Assembly (NCBI GenBank): GCA_025024175.1
Contig: QCXZ01000001.1
Coordinates: forward strand, 23,554,942 to 23,618,941
Length of the DNA: 64,000 nt
Direction: 5' to 3'
From: Rhyzopertha dominica
Lineage: Eukaryota; Arthropoda; Insecta; Coleoptera; Bostrichidae
Position 1 is the first letter of the stretch. The number at the start of each line of letters is the position of its first letter. The notes under the pieces are model-generated. The model had not been told where the DNA came from. It searched no databases and saw nothing but the letters and a program-made list of their open reading frames with translations. This document shows positions 1-11,640 of this stretch, piece by piece. The position numbers were made by a program, and so were the translations under genes.

Positions 1-2
1 TT

Positions 3-1187
3 ACTAATGCCGAAGTAGCTGATATGTATTTTTGTATGGATTAGCGAATGGCAATGACTTAGAGGCTAGGCGTATGTATAGCCAGCGTTATCCAAAAAAC
101 CGTTTACAATGTTCTAAAACGATTATTAAACTGCATCTTCGTTTACAAGAAACTGAACTCGCTAAATTAAGGAACCAATATTATTGGACGACCTAGAACT
201 GAGAACTTGAAGATCAGGTTTTTCAAACTGTTGACGAGAATCTAGAAACGAGTACCACAAAAATTACTCAACCAGTAAATGTTAGTTGCAAAGCTGTTTG
301 AAATATTCTAAAAGAAAATGTATTGTATTCATATCATATTCAATATATACAAGCTTGCTACTTTATGACTTTCTGGCTCGTCTGCAGCACTGTCAATGAT
401 TTTAAGGAAAGATTGCAAAGAATTCCAGCTTTGCTACCACTGTATTTTTTTTTACTTATGAAGCCAACTTCTCAAGACATGGATTTACGAATAGCTGCAT
501 ATGGTCTGATGAAAATCCATATGTCTCAGTTGAAGCACGATTCAAGAAAAAAAAAAACATTTTCTGTCAACATTATTAGGGCCACTTTCCTTCTTTAAGG
601 ATTGAACGGTTGTAAGTAATGGCAACATTGCTGTAACTTGAAGTATGTGCATCGGGTGACACTACTTTCGTCTGTACCTAATAGCAGAAGTTTAGTTGAA
701 GTAGTACAGTAAATGGTGATGGTTGTGTTTAATTGAGTTGCATTGTACATCGTCTTGAAGTGCAGAAGACTCGTTCAAAAGCCCTAACAACGTGTTTACA
801 AAAAAACGACAAACGCTCCTGGNTAAAAGTTGAAGTTGCACAAGCCCGTAGTGCAGAATCCTGTTTTTAATACTTCTCGCAGTCCTTGAAAACAGGTTTG
901 TGCACTACGACCTCGTGTAAATTATTACAGCTCTTTGGAAAGAGTAACTCGTAGAATTAGAAGACGTTATGCTTCATTCATGATGCCGTTCCACCACATT
1001 GCGCATTAATAGTAAGGAAGGTTGTAAATAATGTTTTTAAGACCGTTAGATAGCAACAAGGAGGCCCAAGATCACCTGATCACAATACTCTGGATTTTAG
1101 TGCGTGAAAATATTTAAAACCACTCGTTTACACAATCCCGATTGCATTTTAGCATGAGGTGGGCATTTTGAACATCTGCTCTGAAGT
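3..1187 (+). pseudogene. Decayed Tc1/mariner-type transposase (DUF4817-type helix-turn-helix plus DDE domain)
   Basis: Conceptual translation over several frames gives the family layout in order. First comes a helix-turn-helix start (TNAEVADM, then AxGNDxEARRMYSxRYP) at about 3-110. A GRPRTENLEDQV linker lies near 190, followed by a second DNA-binding part (TSTTKITQ, VSCKxVxNILKENxLYSYH) to 345. The first catalytic-Asp region lies near 440-500. The segment HDAVPPHCALIVRKVVNNVF at about 980-1,040 carries the second Asp motif. Then come GGPRSPDxNxLDF at 1,060-1,100 and the family C-terminal tail GGHFEHLL just before 1,187. In-frame stops and shifts make it inactive. The enzyme would have cut and pasted its own element. 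The copy begins left of the window. A CACCCTGTA terminus at 1,255-1,263 probably marks its right end. The gap between the two catalytic regions is larger than expected and holds a hairpin (838-918). Family naming rests on remembered consensus. Confidence 0.75.
838..918. repeat. Inverted-repeat hairpin inside the transposase relic
   Basis: Two arms of about 32 bases (838-869 and 887-918) are imperfect reverse complements. The shared core pairs CCTGTTTT with AAAACAGG and GTAGTGCA with TGCACTAC. The loop is about 17 bases. It sits between the two halves of the transposase catalytic domain, where the relic is longer than expected, so it may be a small insertion. Confidence 0.6.
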
Positions 1188-1254
1188 GTAGGTACTACTA
1201 TTATTTAATAATTATTACAATGCTATTATTTCTATTAGTATAATAAAGAATGAA

Positions 1255-1263
1255 CACCCTGTA
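1255..1263 (+). mobile_element. Probable right terminus of the first transposon
   Basis: CACCCTGTA is a common terminal motif of insect DNA elements of this kind. It lies about 70 bases after the end of the transposase relic. The left terminus is outside the window, so the inverted repeat cannot be confirmed. Confidence 0.35.
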
Positions 1264-3470
1264 TCCGAATAATGATAAAGCTTATCACACACGTTATTAT
1301 CACTTTTAGCCTTCAAATTAAATTATGAATCGCCAACAGCTATATTTAAGATTACTTTGAAAACACCTGTATAAAATACGGAAAAACGCTAAAGAAAAAA
1401 TAACTTGGAGTCGACAGCCCTTCCTAGTAGAGGAAAATTTTGAGTCCAATATTGCTTATAGTGTTGATGGNGCTATGGGCCACAGTTGCATGTTGAAGAC
1501 CTGCTACCGTGTTAATAGGGAAATATCTAGAGTTTAGAGGGATTGCGAAGGATAAGCTACCTTATGTAAAGCGCAGGCTGGCGCATGTTGGGAAGTCTGA
1601 TCTGAAATGTGGTGAAGCAAGCGAACTGGGCGTTCTAAAGTGTTATATGTGCTAGTGCGTGCAGTGTAGTGTTCTGAATATTGGTTTACTGAACTACTTG
1701 TGTTTGGATTTAGTGTATTTCGGTACTATTGTTTAAATAAGGGTAGTTAAGTTAGAACCCGTACGACGTAACAATATTGTAATAGCTGCAAAAGGTCAAA
1801 GGTACTTACAATTGCCGCCGAGTGCGAGATCAGTTTATGGGGTGGTTAAAGAAAAACTTCGTACCCGCGTTTGTCACCCTCTACAATAATTGCTTCACTA
1901 AAATGAGTTGGCTCATTGTGAGACACAAGATGTAAGATTTTTCGAATCGTTCCATTGCGCTCTTCTTGAACAGCATTTTGCAGTGTTTTGCGATTTGTTT
2001 TTCAATCCATCAATATCAGCTTGGAATTAAACTTAAAAAAAGCTGTAATTTCGCAATACGCTTTGTCCGTATAATTATGAAGGTAATCCTCAGTACTGCT
2101 TTACCAAGCCTTAGGGATAAGGTGGTTCCTTCGATTACACACAATACGGATACAAAACAGCGTCATGCGTGATCCTGCAGCTTAAACGCAGCAAGCAGCC
2201 GCATAGTTTGTAATCTATATCCCCAACCGGTCCGTTTTGAGAGCGAACTGTATCTATATATCTGTATAATCGGAGGGCGGCACTAACCCACCTGGTACAG
2301 TAAATAGGGAGTTTGCTGGCCTCGGGAATTGGGCAAAACGTTCTGCCGACCTGGTTAGGCCGTCAGCTGCACGGGCCCCCCCGCTGGAGTATGAACGCTG
2401 CGGCTTTGGGGGCGCACCTTTGCACAAAACGTTCGTATTTACCCTTCATATTGAATGTATCACATATTCGTTGAAAGGAGAAGAAATAGTGATGAATGGA
2501 TTCGTATGATTCTATTTTCAGATTATCACGACGAAACAAAGCATGTCCTATTTTTTTTGATACTGTAATGCGAAAAGACACTAAAAATAAAATTTAAGCA
2601 AAATTGAATATTCTCGTTGTTTTGGAAAACTTTCATGTAACAAGGTTCTGATTCCTTTGGAATGACTTAGACCTGTATTTTTTACTCCATTAAATTGACA
2701 ACATGAAATATATTGTACCCCATTATATTGCTTGGTCTACATTACAACAGAATAGATATCCCAAGTAGGTACTGCCGCCTGCTGCCTCTTTGTTTCTGTA
2801 ATACACATTAAGGATATATTACGATATCTAAAAAAGATGGGTCATTTATTAATTTTTTATATCGCCCACTTAGGTAATTCAGTTTGTGTGAATATGAGGC
2901 CTGTTAAAATAAAGTATTTCAAGCTTAGTACATAAAACTGATAAACGTACGTATCTCGAATTATGTCAAATTTTGACTTGTTCTGTGGCCATATTTTGAT
3001 AACGTTTATAACGCTATATAAAATAAAAACAGATCGAATTCAATTCATTTCATACTAATGAAGTTTGATGACATTTTTTGGCACGTCAAGTTCGCATTTC
3101 TGACCATCTTTATGATGTCAAATATTTGCAGGTTGCATTAAATGAATTGTTGTTTGAAGCTAGTTATATTTCTGCCGAAGTACAACCTTGCAAATGTGGA
3201 AATTTATCAGTCAAAAGAAGGGTTAGATTTATTGGTTTATACCAGACATGGACAACCTTTCGTAGTTTAGGGACCAAACTACAACTCTTTCATTAAGTCA
3301 AGAGCCCAACGTAGTTTTTAAATAAAATTAATTAATATAAAATCAATTAAAACATTTATAATATGGGTAAACTAGAGCATGCAAATTATGCAACCGGACC
3401 AACATTCGCGCGGTTGCCTAAGGTCATGTTCAGGTATGAACTCCAAACATTCGTCGGCTTATATATGTGT
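1264..3470. other. No recognised gene; contains a GC-rich patch
   Basis: I see no supported coding region here. The 2,270-2,440 part is unusually GC-rich for the window, with a C7 run near 2,383 and two copies of CAAAACGTTC about 90 bases apart. It could be a repeat fragment. The rest is AT-rich sequence with only short chance frames. Confidence 0.4.
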
Positions 3471-3499
3471 TTTTAGTGTTCTGAAATGTTCTAGTTTAC

Positions 3500-3760
3500 A
3501 AGAAGATATTTCGGCCAATGATGACATACGGATGTGCTACGTGGAGTTACGCGTCCACTACACACACCAAACGTCTCCAGGTGATTCAGAACAAGGTTCT
3601 TACCATGGCCGTTAGGAATTCTCAGATACATAGAGATGTCGAAGTTCTTACTACCGAGGAATTAATCCGAGAAGCAGAAGCTAAGGCACTACAATGAGGA
3701 TGATGAAGAGGAAACATTTACTCACAGGAGGCCCAAAATGATGCTTCAACCGGGTGGTCT
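3500..3760 (+). pseudogene. Jockey-like non-LTR retrotransposon, C-terminal RT fragment
   Basis: An open stretch at 3,521-3,697 reads MTYGCATWSYASTTHTKRLQ and continues with VIQNKVLTMAVRN, then QIHRDVEVLTTEELIREAEA. This matches the conserved end of jockey-clade reverse transcriptases (LTYGxxVWxxAAxTHxxxLQxxQNKxLR, then a short HxDLxxxTxEExI block). A second frame just downstream gives HRRPK, like the usual C-terminal end. The fragment starts abruptly near 3,500, the usual 5' truncation of these elements. The AATAAA near 3,896 could belong to its 3' UTR. The segment between the WSYA and RNSQIH blocks is slightly shortened compared with the family. Confidence 0.7.
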
Positions 3761-4279
3761 AAACCTTACAGTTGCAGCAACAACAAAGATAAGGATATGT
3801 AAGTCAAGGTGTTTTAGAGTAAATGTAGTGAAGCGTAGTGTTTTATTGAATTAGTGATGTTATAAGTTTAATGTACTTCGGCACTGGTGCGTAAAAAATA
3901 AACCTTTTAAATACAATATTCTGATATAACAATAATTTTGTTAATTTGTCGCAGACTGGCCTCGCTATGAGACATAGAGTTTTGAAGATTTTCGTCCGTC
4001 ATTTTTTATTTATCGTATTTCACGCTGGAAGTTTCGCACAAACAAAAAAGGTCGATCAAAAAAAGCTAAGGTCCCGGACCCGGTCCGCGGATCGGGAGTT
4101 GCCCGTATGTGGTTTACACAACAGAAGCTTCTGCAATTCGAATACATAAAGTTATTTTACTTTCAGTTATCATTGTGAAATCAAAATTTGGCTCCAGCTA
4201 TACGATTATGACTTGCGCCAGTTGATTCTTTCAGGGAGGCTGTGTGCTCTAAGACTATAGGTTAGGTATCAACGTTGTC
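3761..4279. other. Unassigned, probably repeat-derived 3' sequence
   Basis: No gene seen. The part at 3,815-3,905 resembles 1,660-1,745 (both carry a TTCGGYACTRxTG core after a GTAGTGTT block), which suggests two diverged copies of one repeat tail. Confidence 0.3.
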
Positions 4280-5035
4280 CAGGTGGTAACGTTACCGGCA
4301 ATGCTTGAACCCGGCAGCTTTTTTAGATGGCCAGGTGCTCCAGGTTTATTACGTTAATCAGGTGTGCGGTTCAGTTGCCTACGACATGGGAGGAGGTTTC
4401 TATCAGAGGACAGCCAACTCCAGATGGTACCTACAGAGGACGATGTATCTCTAGGTAGAACATAAGCATTCTCCAAGCGCCGACATCGTGTAAAAGGCTT
4501 TCATCAGGTGTTTAAAACTCAAGGATGGGCAGTGGGCACCTTTACAAAGGGCGTGTGTTCTGGGCCCGAAGACAGTGTGTTCTGCAGCTCGCCATTCTGA
4601 ATTGCAAGAGGCTGCTTATTTCTCTCTACGAATTCTATTTTCACTCATCGAACGAGCAAAATTATATTGTCAGGAAATTACCACCAGCTTGCTCCAGGTG
4701 CTTAGTACTCCAGAATGACCAGCACCACTTGATTTCCTGGGAAGGTAGCGTGCTTCATATCTCCAGGTGGGTCAGTCATGTAGTCCAGGCTTCTGCGTCA
4801 CAGGAATAGTTTGCACTAGGTAGTTAGTACACGAGTAGTACCAGCAATAGGTGTTTCTTCTAGAGAGCTCGTCTGTATTTAGGTTGTCCAGGTGATTATG
4901 TCACGGGGGCAGTGTGTTGGGTGGGTGGGGCATGTAGAGTTGACCGATACCAGGTGGTTGCTATCCAACTGTACGGGTGAGATCTAGGCGGGGCGGCTAT
5001 GAACTTGAGCAAGAAGTCAGGGTTTGCACCAGGTG
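4280..5035 (+). repeat. Cluster of nine same-orientation CAGGTG motifs (degenerate repeat or E-box cluster)
   Basis: CAGGTG occurs at 4,280, 4,332, 4,359, 4,505, 4,695, 4,764, 4,890, 4,951 and 5,030. All are on the plus strand and most lie within a longer match to CCAGGTGNTTA. Broken versions (CCAGATG, CCAGAATG, CCAGGCTT) lie between them. Spacing is irregular (27-190 bases). No convincing coding frame runs through the block. It reads either as an old, decayed minisatellite or as a cluster of E-box sites (CANNTG class). Confidence 0.55.
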
Positions 5036-5609
5036 GTTAATAATCCTGGATGGCTGTGCTATAACTACGTTCATTCCTACGTATCTGAACTTTGCCAGTT
5101 CTATCACTCATTGTAGACTGCCTAATAAGCAACTCTGATACTTCTGCGTTATTAACTGGGATTTTCAGAATCATTCACTTACTATGAAAAACAATTAGTT
5201 TTAGCTTTGCTAAAAATATACACGAATGTCGAAAATGTGTGGTAAAGAAGTACCTTTTGAAATACAGAACCGACGTGCCACAAGAATGTTATCAAACTCC
5301 TTTTTTTGATACGTGATACGATACTATGTGGTATATAAAAGTCTAGTTCTATCATTTATAATATACCTGTATATAGGGTATATATTAATCATTTCAGGTG
5401 CTGCAAATCTACACCAACGCAATATTTTACTAATGACATACACCGAAGCACATAAAACGACTTCTACAGTGTTAGGATACAACGTACCAAAATGTCATGC
5501 AGTTTAAACAAATCTACCTATGACATCACAACGTTTTACCAGAAATTTGAAGTAGTAGGTAACGAACATTTTGCAGGCAAGTTAGGGTGATCTAATTGAA
5601 TTAACATAC
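5036..5609. other. Unassigned AT-rich sequence
   Basis: No gene or repeat recognised. One more CAGGTG lies at 5,396. The left end of the minus-strand exon that follows is set by its splice donor. Confidence 0.4.
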
Positions 5610-5742
5610 CAGTTGGCAGCGTTTTTAGGCGATCGGCTGGTAAAGCTCCTACTGCAGGGGAGTAAGTTCTTAGTAGAGTAGCACCACGTGGTAGGCTAGC
5701 TGTGGACCCCATGTAGTACGGCGCACCTTTTGAAGCACTTCC
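5610..5742 (-). CDS. Candidate internal exon of an unidentified host gene
   Basis: Read on the minus strand, a pyrimidine-rich acceptor ending in TTTATTTACAG stands at 5,743-5,753. A donor reading GTATGTT follows 5,610. Only one of the three frames is open through the 133 bases. It begins in phase 0 at 5,742 and leaves one extra base at the donor. The peptide starts GSASKGAPYYMGSTASLPRG and goes on through ATLLRTYSPAVG to PADRLKTLPT. The composition (Ser, Pro, Ala, Gly, few acidic residues) fits a disordered cytoplasmic or linker segment, and base use is clearly less AT-rich than the flanks. I do not recognise the protein. Partner exons were not identified. It could instead be an open stretch from an unrecognised repeat. 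Confidence 0.45.
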
Positions 5743-7192
5743 CTGTAAATAAAAGAAAACGACATATCAGTAACCAGAGTAGGTACATGTCGTAATCAAT
5801 AAAAGTTAAAATTGTTGGAGTACTAACAGTTGTTTATAAGTCGGTATAAAAATTACAGCAGCATTTCAGGAAAATTGAGTATCTTTACAATTTTTTTAAA
5901 ATAACGCGAAGAGGAAGCGAATATGGCCTTAATTGCATATCGTGCACTTGGAACATTTTATTTGATGTAATTACTTTAAAGATTAACATTATTAAAAAAA
6001 ACTTTTAAGTCTCCGCGTAAAACAACCTTTTGCCGTTGCGTAATCCTGTGACGTCATTTACCATATGTGTCAATTTCGACAATGGTGTTTTGAGGGTTAA
6101 TATAGATTATAATCAGTCCAATCAACTTTAAAATGGAATTAACACCCAATACATTGCAAAATAAACGCAAAAGGCGTAGTCTGATTCTAAAAAAGATCTG
6201 AAGTAAGGTTCAATAACTGTCACATTCGTTCTTAATACTGATCTAAAATACACGATTTTATACATTTTTCAAACGAATGTTATTGATATTAAATTAATAA
6301 TATTAACAAGTAAGTACGGTATGGCACTATATTTGTATAATTTTTTTAGTGAAGGTGACCCAATTCTAAGAAACCAGAACGCAACATGAGTTTCTCGTAT
6401 TTCGGGATTATACGATTACAATGTTATGTGAGTCTCTTGTGCTTTATTCGTACAGATTTGTCGCCGGGGTACACAGACAAAATTAGCATTGTCAACGACA
6501 ATTCCCAGACGCGTTCGTTGGAGCTTAAAGTTCAGTAAGCATGAATTTAAACTCGGAGCGTGACTTTCTAATCACACGTCTGTTTATGCACAAAGGAGGC
6601 CGAATTTGCAAAAAATAACAGTTTGTAATGCTAGTTTACTTCAAATCTTGGGAACCGTTGATGTCAACCGTGAGAATTCATTGCAAAAAAGGGGGAAATA
6701 GAAAAAAGCGGGAAGATCGAACGTGTGATGGCACATAGATGTAGATGAGGGAGATAAGTATGATCTTAGAAGATAAAAATTGTAATAAGTCGTTTAGAAA
6801 CATTACTTCGGTCGTGCTTCCACAATCTCCGGAACAATTACTAAGAAAGGTAGTCAAACCTGTATGAAATATACCATGGGGTTTTATTATCGAGAAAATT
6901 AAAAACTGTTGACACAATATCGAATTGTCTCAAGCCTGGAAAAAGAGGGTTACGTTGAAATGCGATATAAAAATTATACAACTCTTTCAATTAAATAGGA
7001 AAAATATCAAGTCTCGTACGAAACACGATTTTCAAGTTCCAATAGATTACATTTTCAAAATGACTCTCATCAGTCTCTATATAAATGTTGTCTTACGATT
7101 CCGAAGATCTTCGGGGTCAACTACTAGCACCCAATGACATAAATCTCCCTAAATGCTGGTTGCATTTCAAAAATCTTCGCCTTCAAATGTCT
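5743..7192. other. Unassigned, possible intron
   Basis: AT-rich sequence with short chance frames only. If the 5,610-5,742 exon is real, this would be part of the intron upstream of it on the minus strand. Confidence 0.35.
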
Positions 7193-7600
7193 CTAAAGTC
7201 TAAAGAAAAAGAAATAAGGATGTAAGTGTATATAGAGATCCTGCTGAGCTATCAACAAAGCATCTCTGCTGAATCCACTGCTACTGGAAATTGGCATTAC
7301 GTAATTCCCTGATAAAAGCTGCATAATGAGGAAGTGTCCCATCCTAAAAACTAGTCCATTTCCATTCAACTCCCCATCTTGCTTCGCGTTGCCAATTACA
7401 TAGGGACAGAGGCTATCAAAATCTCCTTCGTTCATCATGCGTCAAGTGAAGTTTGAAAGGACGAATCTTATGATCCTGAAGACTGATGACTTGCTGACTC
7501 CAGAAACTTGTGATATCTTTCGAATAGGTTGCATGTTTTCCATGAGAACAGCATTATCTAAAACGGCAACAGCGGTAGCTTTATCAGCAACAATACGATA
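7193..7600 (-). pseudogene. Decayed transposase fragment (same broad family as the one at the left edge)
   Basis: Minus-strand translation gives MENMQPIRKISQVSGVSKSS followed by VFRI, the second DNA-binding motif of DUF4817/mariner-type transposases (RQISxxxGVSxSSVxRIL). After a shift near 7,440 comes a weaker segment starting NEGDF, matching the ENDF block that usually follows. Beyond it (7,193-7,400) similarity fades. The catalytic region is missing or unrecognisable, so this is a dead fragment. Confidence 0.55.
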
Positions 7601-10600
7601 CGGCATCACGAGATCTGTTTCAGGATTTTACTCAAGCTTGTCTTCAAAAGGAATTATTATTAACGGTGGCTTGTTTTCACTGAAACACTCATTATATAAA
7701 AATCGGCATANGTATTCGTATATATCTTATATAATACTAACTGTAAGAAAGGAAGAAGCCTTAATGTAATGTTTTTCTTCAATACAGCGGTATAAGAATT
7801 TAAAGCAACTTAATTTACAATGCCAGCTATAAGTAAAAAACAAATTTGATTTTAGGATAAAAGTAAAGAAAATATTTTTTGCTTGCTCTGAAAGCTTGTA
7901 ACAAAACGTCTTTATTTTGGCGCAGTGCAGTGGACAGAAAAGTTCAATTTGGACTTAGTAATGATTAATTTTAATTTAATGTCTTATATTCGCTCTATTT
8001 TGACAATTGTGTGACTGTGTTAACTGTCGTAAAAGTTTACCAACGCTAACTTTGGATCAAAGATTTTATTTGATTCAATATTATAGTATGAACGAGTAAA
8101 GTTATTGTTCTGTTACTGAAAAGTTTAATGAGAAACTTCAGAATATTCAGAAAACTTCGATAAACAAGTTTTTACAACTGAGTCTGTTAAAAATTAAAAA
8201 AAAAGAAGCACTTTTTGTGCTTCAATCTCTGCAGGATCAACCAAAAATCTCACTACGGAGTTGTTGCTTAATTACTTCAGTCATATGTTTGCTGAAAAAA
8301 ATTGCAAACGGGTTCATCAATATCCTTCACTAAATGTCGTCATTTTATCAATTACAACAGCTGGCAATTCAGCGAATGGACAATGCGCATTGCACATTCC
8401 TATCCAATATGAACTGAACAATTAATAACACCTCGCCGAACAATATAATGGTGCACTGACCGATCCATTGTGGCAATAATTACACCGGTAAATGTGTTAG
8501 CTCACTGCATGAGCCAGTTGCAACAAATACCGGATATTGCCGTTATCCGTATATATGGATGTAACAACCAGCCATAAAGACTTATCAAAATGAGGTTGTT
8601 GGGGATTCACAAAGTCAATGTTCTCTTTGTAATTCCATATTTATTCACCGTTGTTTCGATATAATATTCGTTGCAGGGAAATAATTTAATTAATTTTGTT
8701 CGCGAATGTACATAAATTGTACGGATAAATAAGACGCTGCAGCAATGTACAAAGTATTTCATCTGAAGTGATAATTAGAAACTCTCAAGCGTCTTCACCG
8801 CTAGCAGGTTTAATGAATGGCTTTATGAACCTGTAGTATGCTGTGGTGATTTACCGTCAATAGCATTAGGAGTACATTCCGTTGATTCTGGGAAATCCAT
8901 CAAAGCAATGCACGAGATGAGAGATTTCTCCAGGCGGAAATTTCCCTTGACAAATATACTTAAATACAATTTTCCTTTAAAGCAGAGAGAGCCTACAGAA
9001 ACATTTTACTGATATGTAGTGATATATTCAGGTGGAATTTACACTACATGCCAACTTGGCAGAATACATGTCATTTCCTTTAGGAAGTAGTTCCCAATAA
9101 GGCTACTAGGTGGCTTTGTCATCATGTTAATGTAATACTGACACTTTACTTTGGTACATAGGCAAAACTAGTTTTATGCCACGCTGTCTGCACTGGACCT
9201 AAACTACACTGACCAGCTGTAACAGCAGCGAAACAGATCTGTCCGTACTTGGTTGAGGCGCAGACAGCATAGCTTAGACATACATTTTAATAATATTACA
9301 ACACTTCATTTACTACTTCATTTTACTACTTTTCCTTCGGTTGCATTAACATATCGCAAGTTCCTCAGTTTTGTAAATAACCTCTCCAAATAATTAATTC
9401 TTCTGCAAGCGTGAATTTATCGAAAACTGTTTATGCTCGTACATTGCAATTAAGTATAAATGCACAATAGAATTATTAATTGTTATAGCAAAATTAGTTG
9501 GTACCTATAATGACAAATATTACAGATATGTTTTTTTTGTAATTATAGTTGTTGAGTTCTTGTCTAGATATAATATCGGACTAAACAAGAAATCTATTTG
9601 GTTCACACTGCATACATGAGGTCAAGAGAATAATAGAACATAATAGTGGAGGACACTACACTGCTAACACTGAAAAAGAACAGCATCTGTGTCTTCGAAA
9701 AGCCATGGCATATAAGCTTCTGGGGTAAAATTAATCGTAATAAAATAAACTGAAATTCATTATGAACACTTTGCAACATACTATTTTTTTAAAGGAAATT
9801 TAAGCTGTTATTAGAATCCAAGAACACCATTTCGAACATTTACCGTATAAGTATTTTTAGAGCTGATTCTTTCATGCTTGTACTTTACTTTGAATGGTTA
9901 TTCTTTGTCATATTCGTTTTAGCTTAAAACTAACTACCTCTTCTACCACGTTTTGAAGACAGACGTGTCTAATGTCAAAGTTGCGATGTATCAAACATAT
10001 AGCTACCAGAGATGTTCTTAAGGTTTTGCATTACCGAATAGTTGCATATGTTGTAAACATTTATACCAGGACAATCATTCCAAATACTTCGAATTCTACA
10101 AGATAACTGCTATTAATTTTTGGACTGCTTCCGTATACAGTAAGATGTCTCCTGCTTTGTGGAGAAAGCAACTTACTCATGCCATTGCGGCACGTGATTC
10201 TTCTTGCAAGCTATAATTAATTGCCCGGTCGGAGCGACTAGCCGCTTTAATACTTGGCCTATTCCCACACTTCAATAACAGCATTAGCTTTCTGCGAAAC
10301 AAAGGCAAGTTCAAAGTTGAACAGCACTAATGGCCGTGAGTGGAAATTTTTAAAACGGTTTCACTTTTTACGGAATAAATCACGCATGTCAAAAAACGTG
10401 TAGGTCTAGGTCATTCGGGCGTGATGTATAAATCATATAAATTAGAGCCGTAAATTTGCTGGGCGAACTTGGAAGTAGTTCATCCTGGAGAACGCGCGTT
10501 CGGAAAATGCAAATTAGAGTTTCCTCGCGCTCAACGTTAATGTTTACGGATTAAGTTGTTTACTACGTTCCTAGCGGGAAACTTCAAAGGGAAATGCAAT

Positions 10601-10958
10601 CGATACTCGAGTCGAGTTTGCATAAGCGGGCTAAGTTCCGAGTAATGTGTATAATCACACGAGGAAATCCCACTTGGCGCGTGTTTTGATGACAGTCATT
10701 AACTTTGGGTATTGATATAGCTATTTTTGCAACAAGTATTTCACTTGATGTTTTTTTGGACAAAACGTTAGCTGTCGAATCCAGAATAGCCAATGGGTGT
10801 TCAAATGTCCATATACATGTTATAGCTTTTTTGAAGTATAATTCAGTAGGCTACGATCCAATAAAATAAAACGGTGAAGCTGCTAATCCCATGGAATTGT
10901 ACCAGAAACATATTCGATTGACTGTGTGCGAGAATGTAAAATGGATGCACCTCCGGGA
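7601..10958. other. No gene seen; part of it may be conserved non-coding sequence
   Basis: There is no supported coding region in 3.3 kb. At 10,180-10,560 the sequence is less AT-rich, with several CpG and TAATTA-like sites. A minus-strand stretch at about 10,170-10,205 is bounded by ATTATAG and GTAAGT and could be a micro-exon, but it is too short to support. The rest shows no repeats I can identify. Confidence 0.3.
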
Positions 10959-11640
10959 ATAGAGATAAATAGAAATGAATCTTTAAATAGTATGTTATAA
11001 ACTAAATATGTTAGCTAAAGATTATAATTTACAAATATGCACACAAAAAACCAAAACTATGGCATTTCTGGGAAAAGATCCGATCCGAACAAAAATAGTA
11101 ATCGACAGTCAAACAATATCACATTTTAAATATTTGGGATGTGATATTACTTACAAGAACAACAAGGATATATCCAGCAAAATTAGCAACTATCAGAGAA
11201 TTTGCAGGACTATAAGAACACTCAAAGGGAAAACTGCAGAAGAAACTCAAATAAAATTTTATGAAATAATGGCAGATCCTACTTTATTGTATGGATTGGA
11301 AGCTTGGGCTCCAATGAAGAAAGATAAACAAATAGAAACATCAGAAATGAAATTTCTCAGATATATGAAAGATTGTAGACGTTTTGGACCACATCAGAGA
11401 CCATGATATAAGATACAAATTGAATGTACAATAGTAGAATTAGCAAAAAACTATAAAAGAAGATTGAAGGAGCACATTGGGCGTATGCCTGCGGAAAGAA
11501 TTACCAAAAAAAGCCCTCGTTTACAAGACTTCAGGACGAAGAAGTGTCGGCAGACTGAGAACAAGATGGTGAAACCGGAACAGGCACTGTGCCTAATCCT
11601 GGAAAGATAGAAGAAAAAGACATATTCGACTACAACCAGC
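10959..11640 (+). pseudogene. Non-LTR retrotransposon reverse transcriptase, 3' fragment
   Basis: An open stretch at 11,008-11,403 carries conserved C-terminal RT blocks: KTKTMAFLGKDPIRTKIVID, then FKYLGCDITYKNNKDISSKI, the RICRTIRTLKGKT block, KFYEIMADPTLLYGLEAW, and an EMKFLRYMK block. Homology extends upstream to about 10,959 (YKLNMLAKDYNLQI, with an in-frame stop) and downstream through three frame changes. Those downstream pieces read DHIRDHDIRYKLNV, then HIGRMPAERITKK, then KTSGRRSVGRLRTRW near 11,530-11,570. The polymerase catalytic part is absent, so this is a typical 5'-truncated, dead insertion. The clade is uncertain. The product would have reverse-transcribed its own RNA at the target site. 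Confidence 0.85.

Noticed and set aside
1804..1875. Possible minus-strand exon with a GTAAGT donor
   Set aside because: No open frame through it with a nearby acceptor. The text looks repeat-derived.
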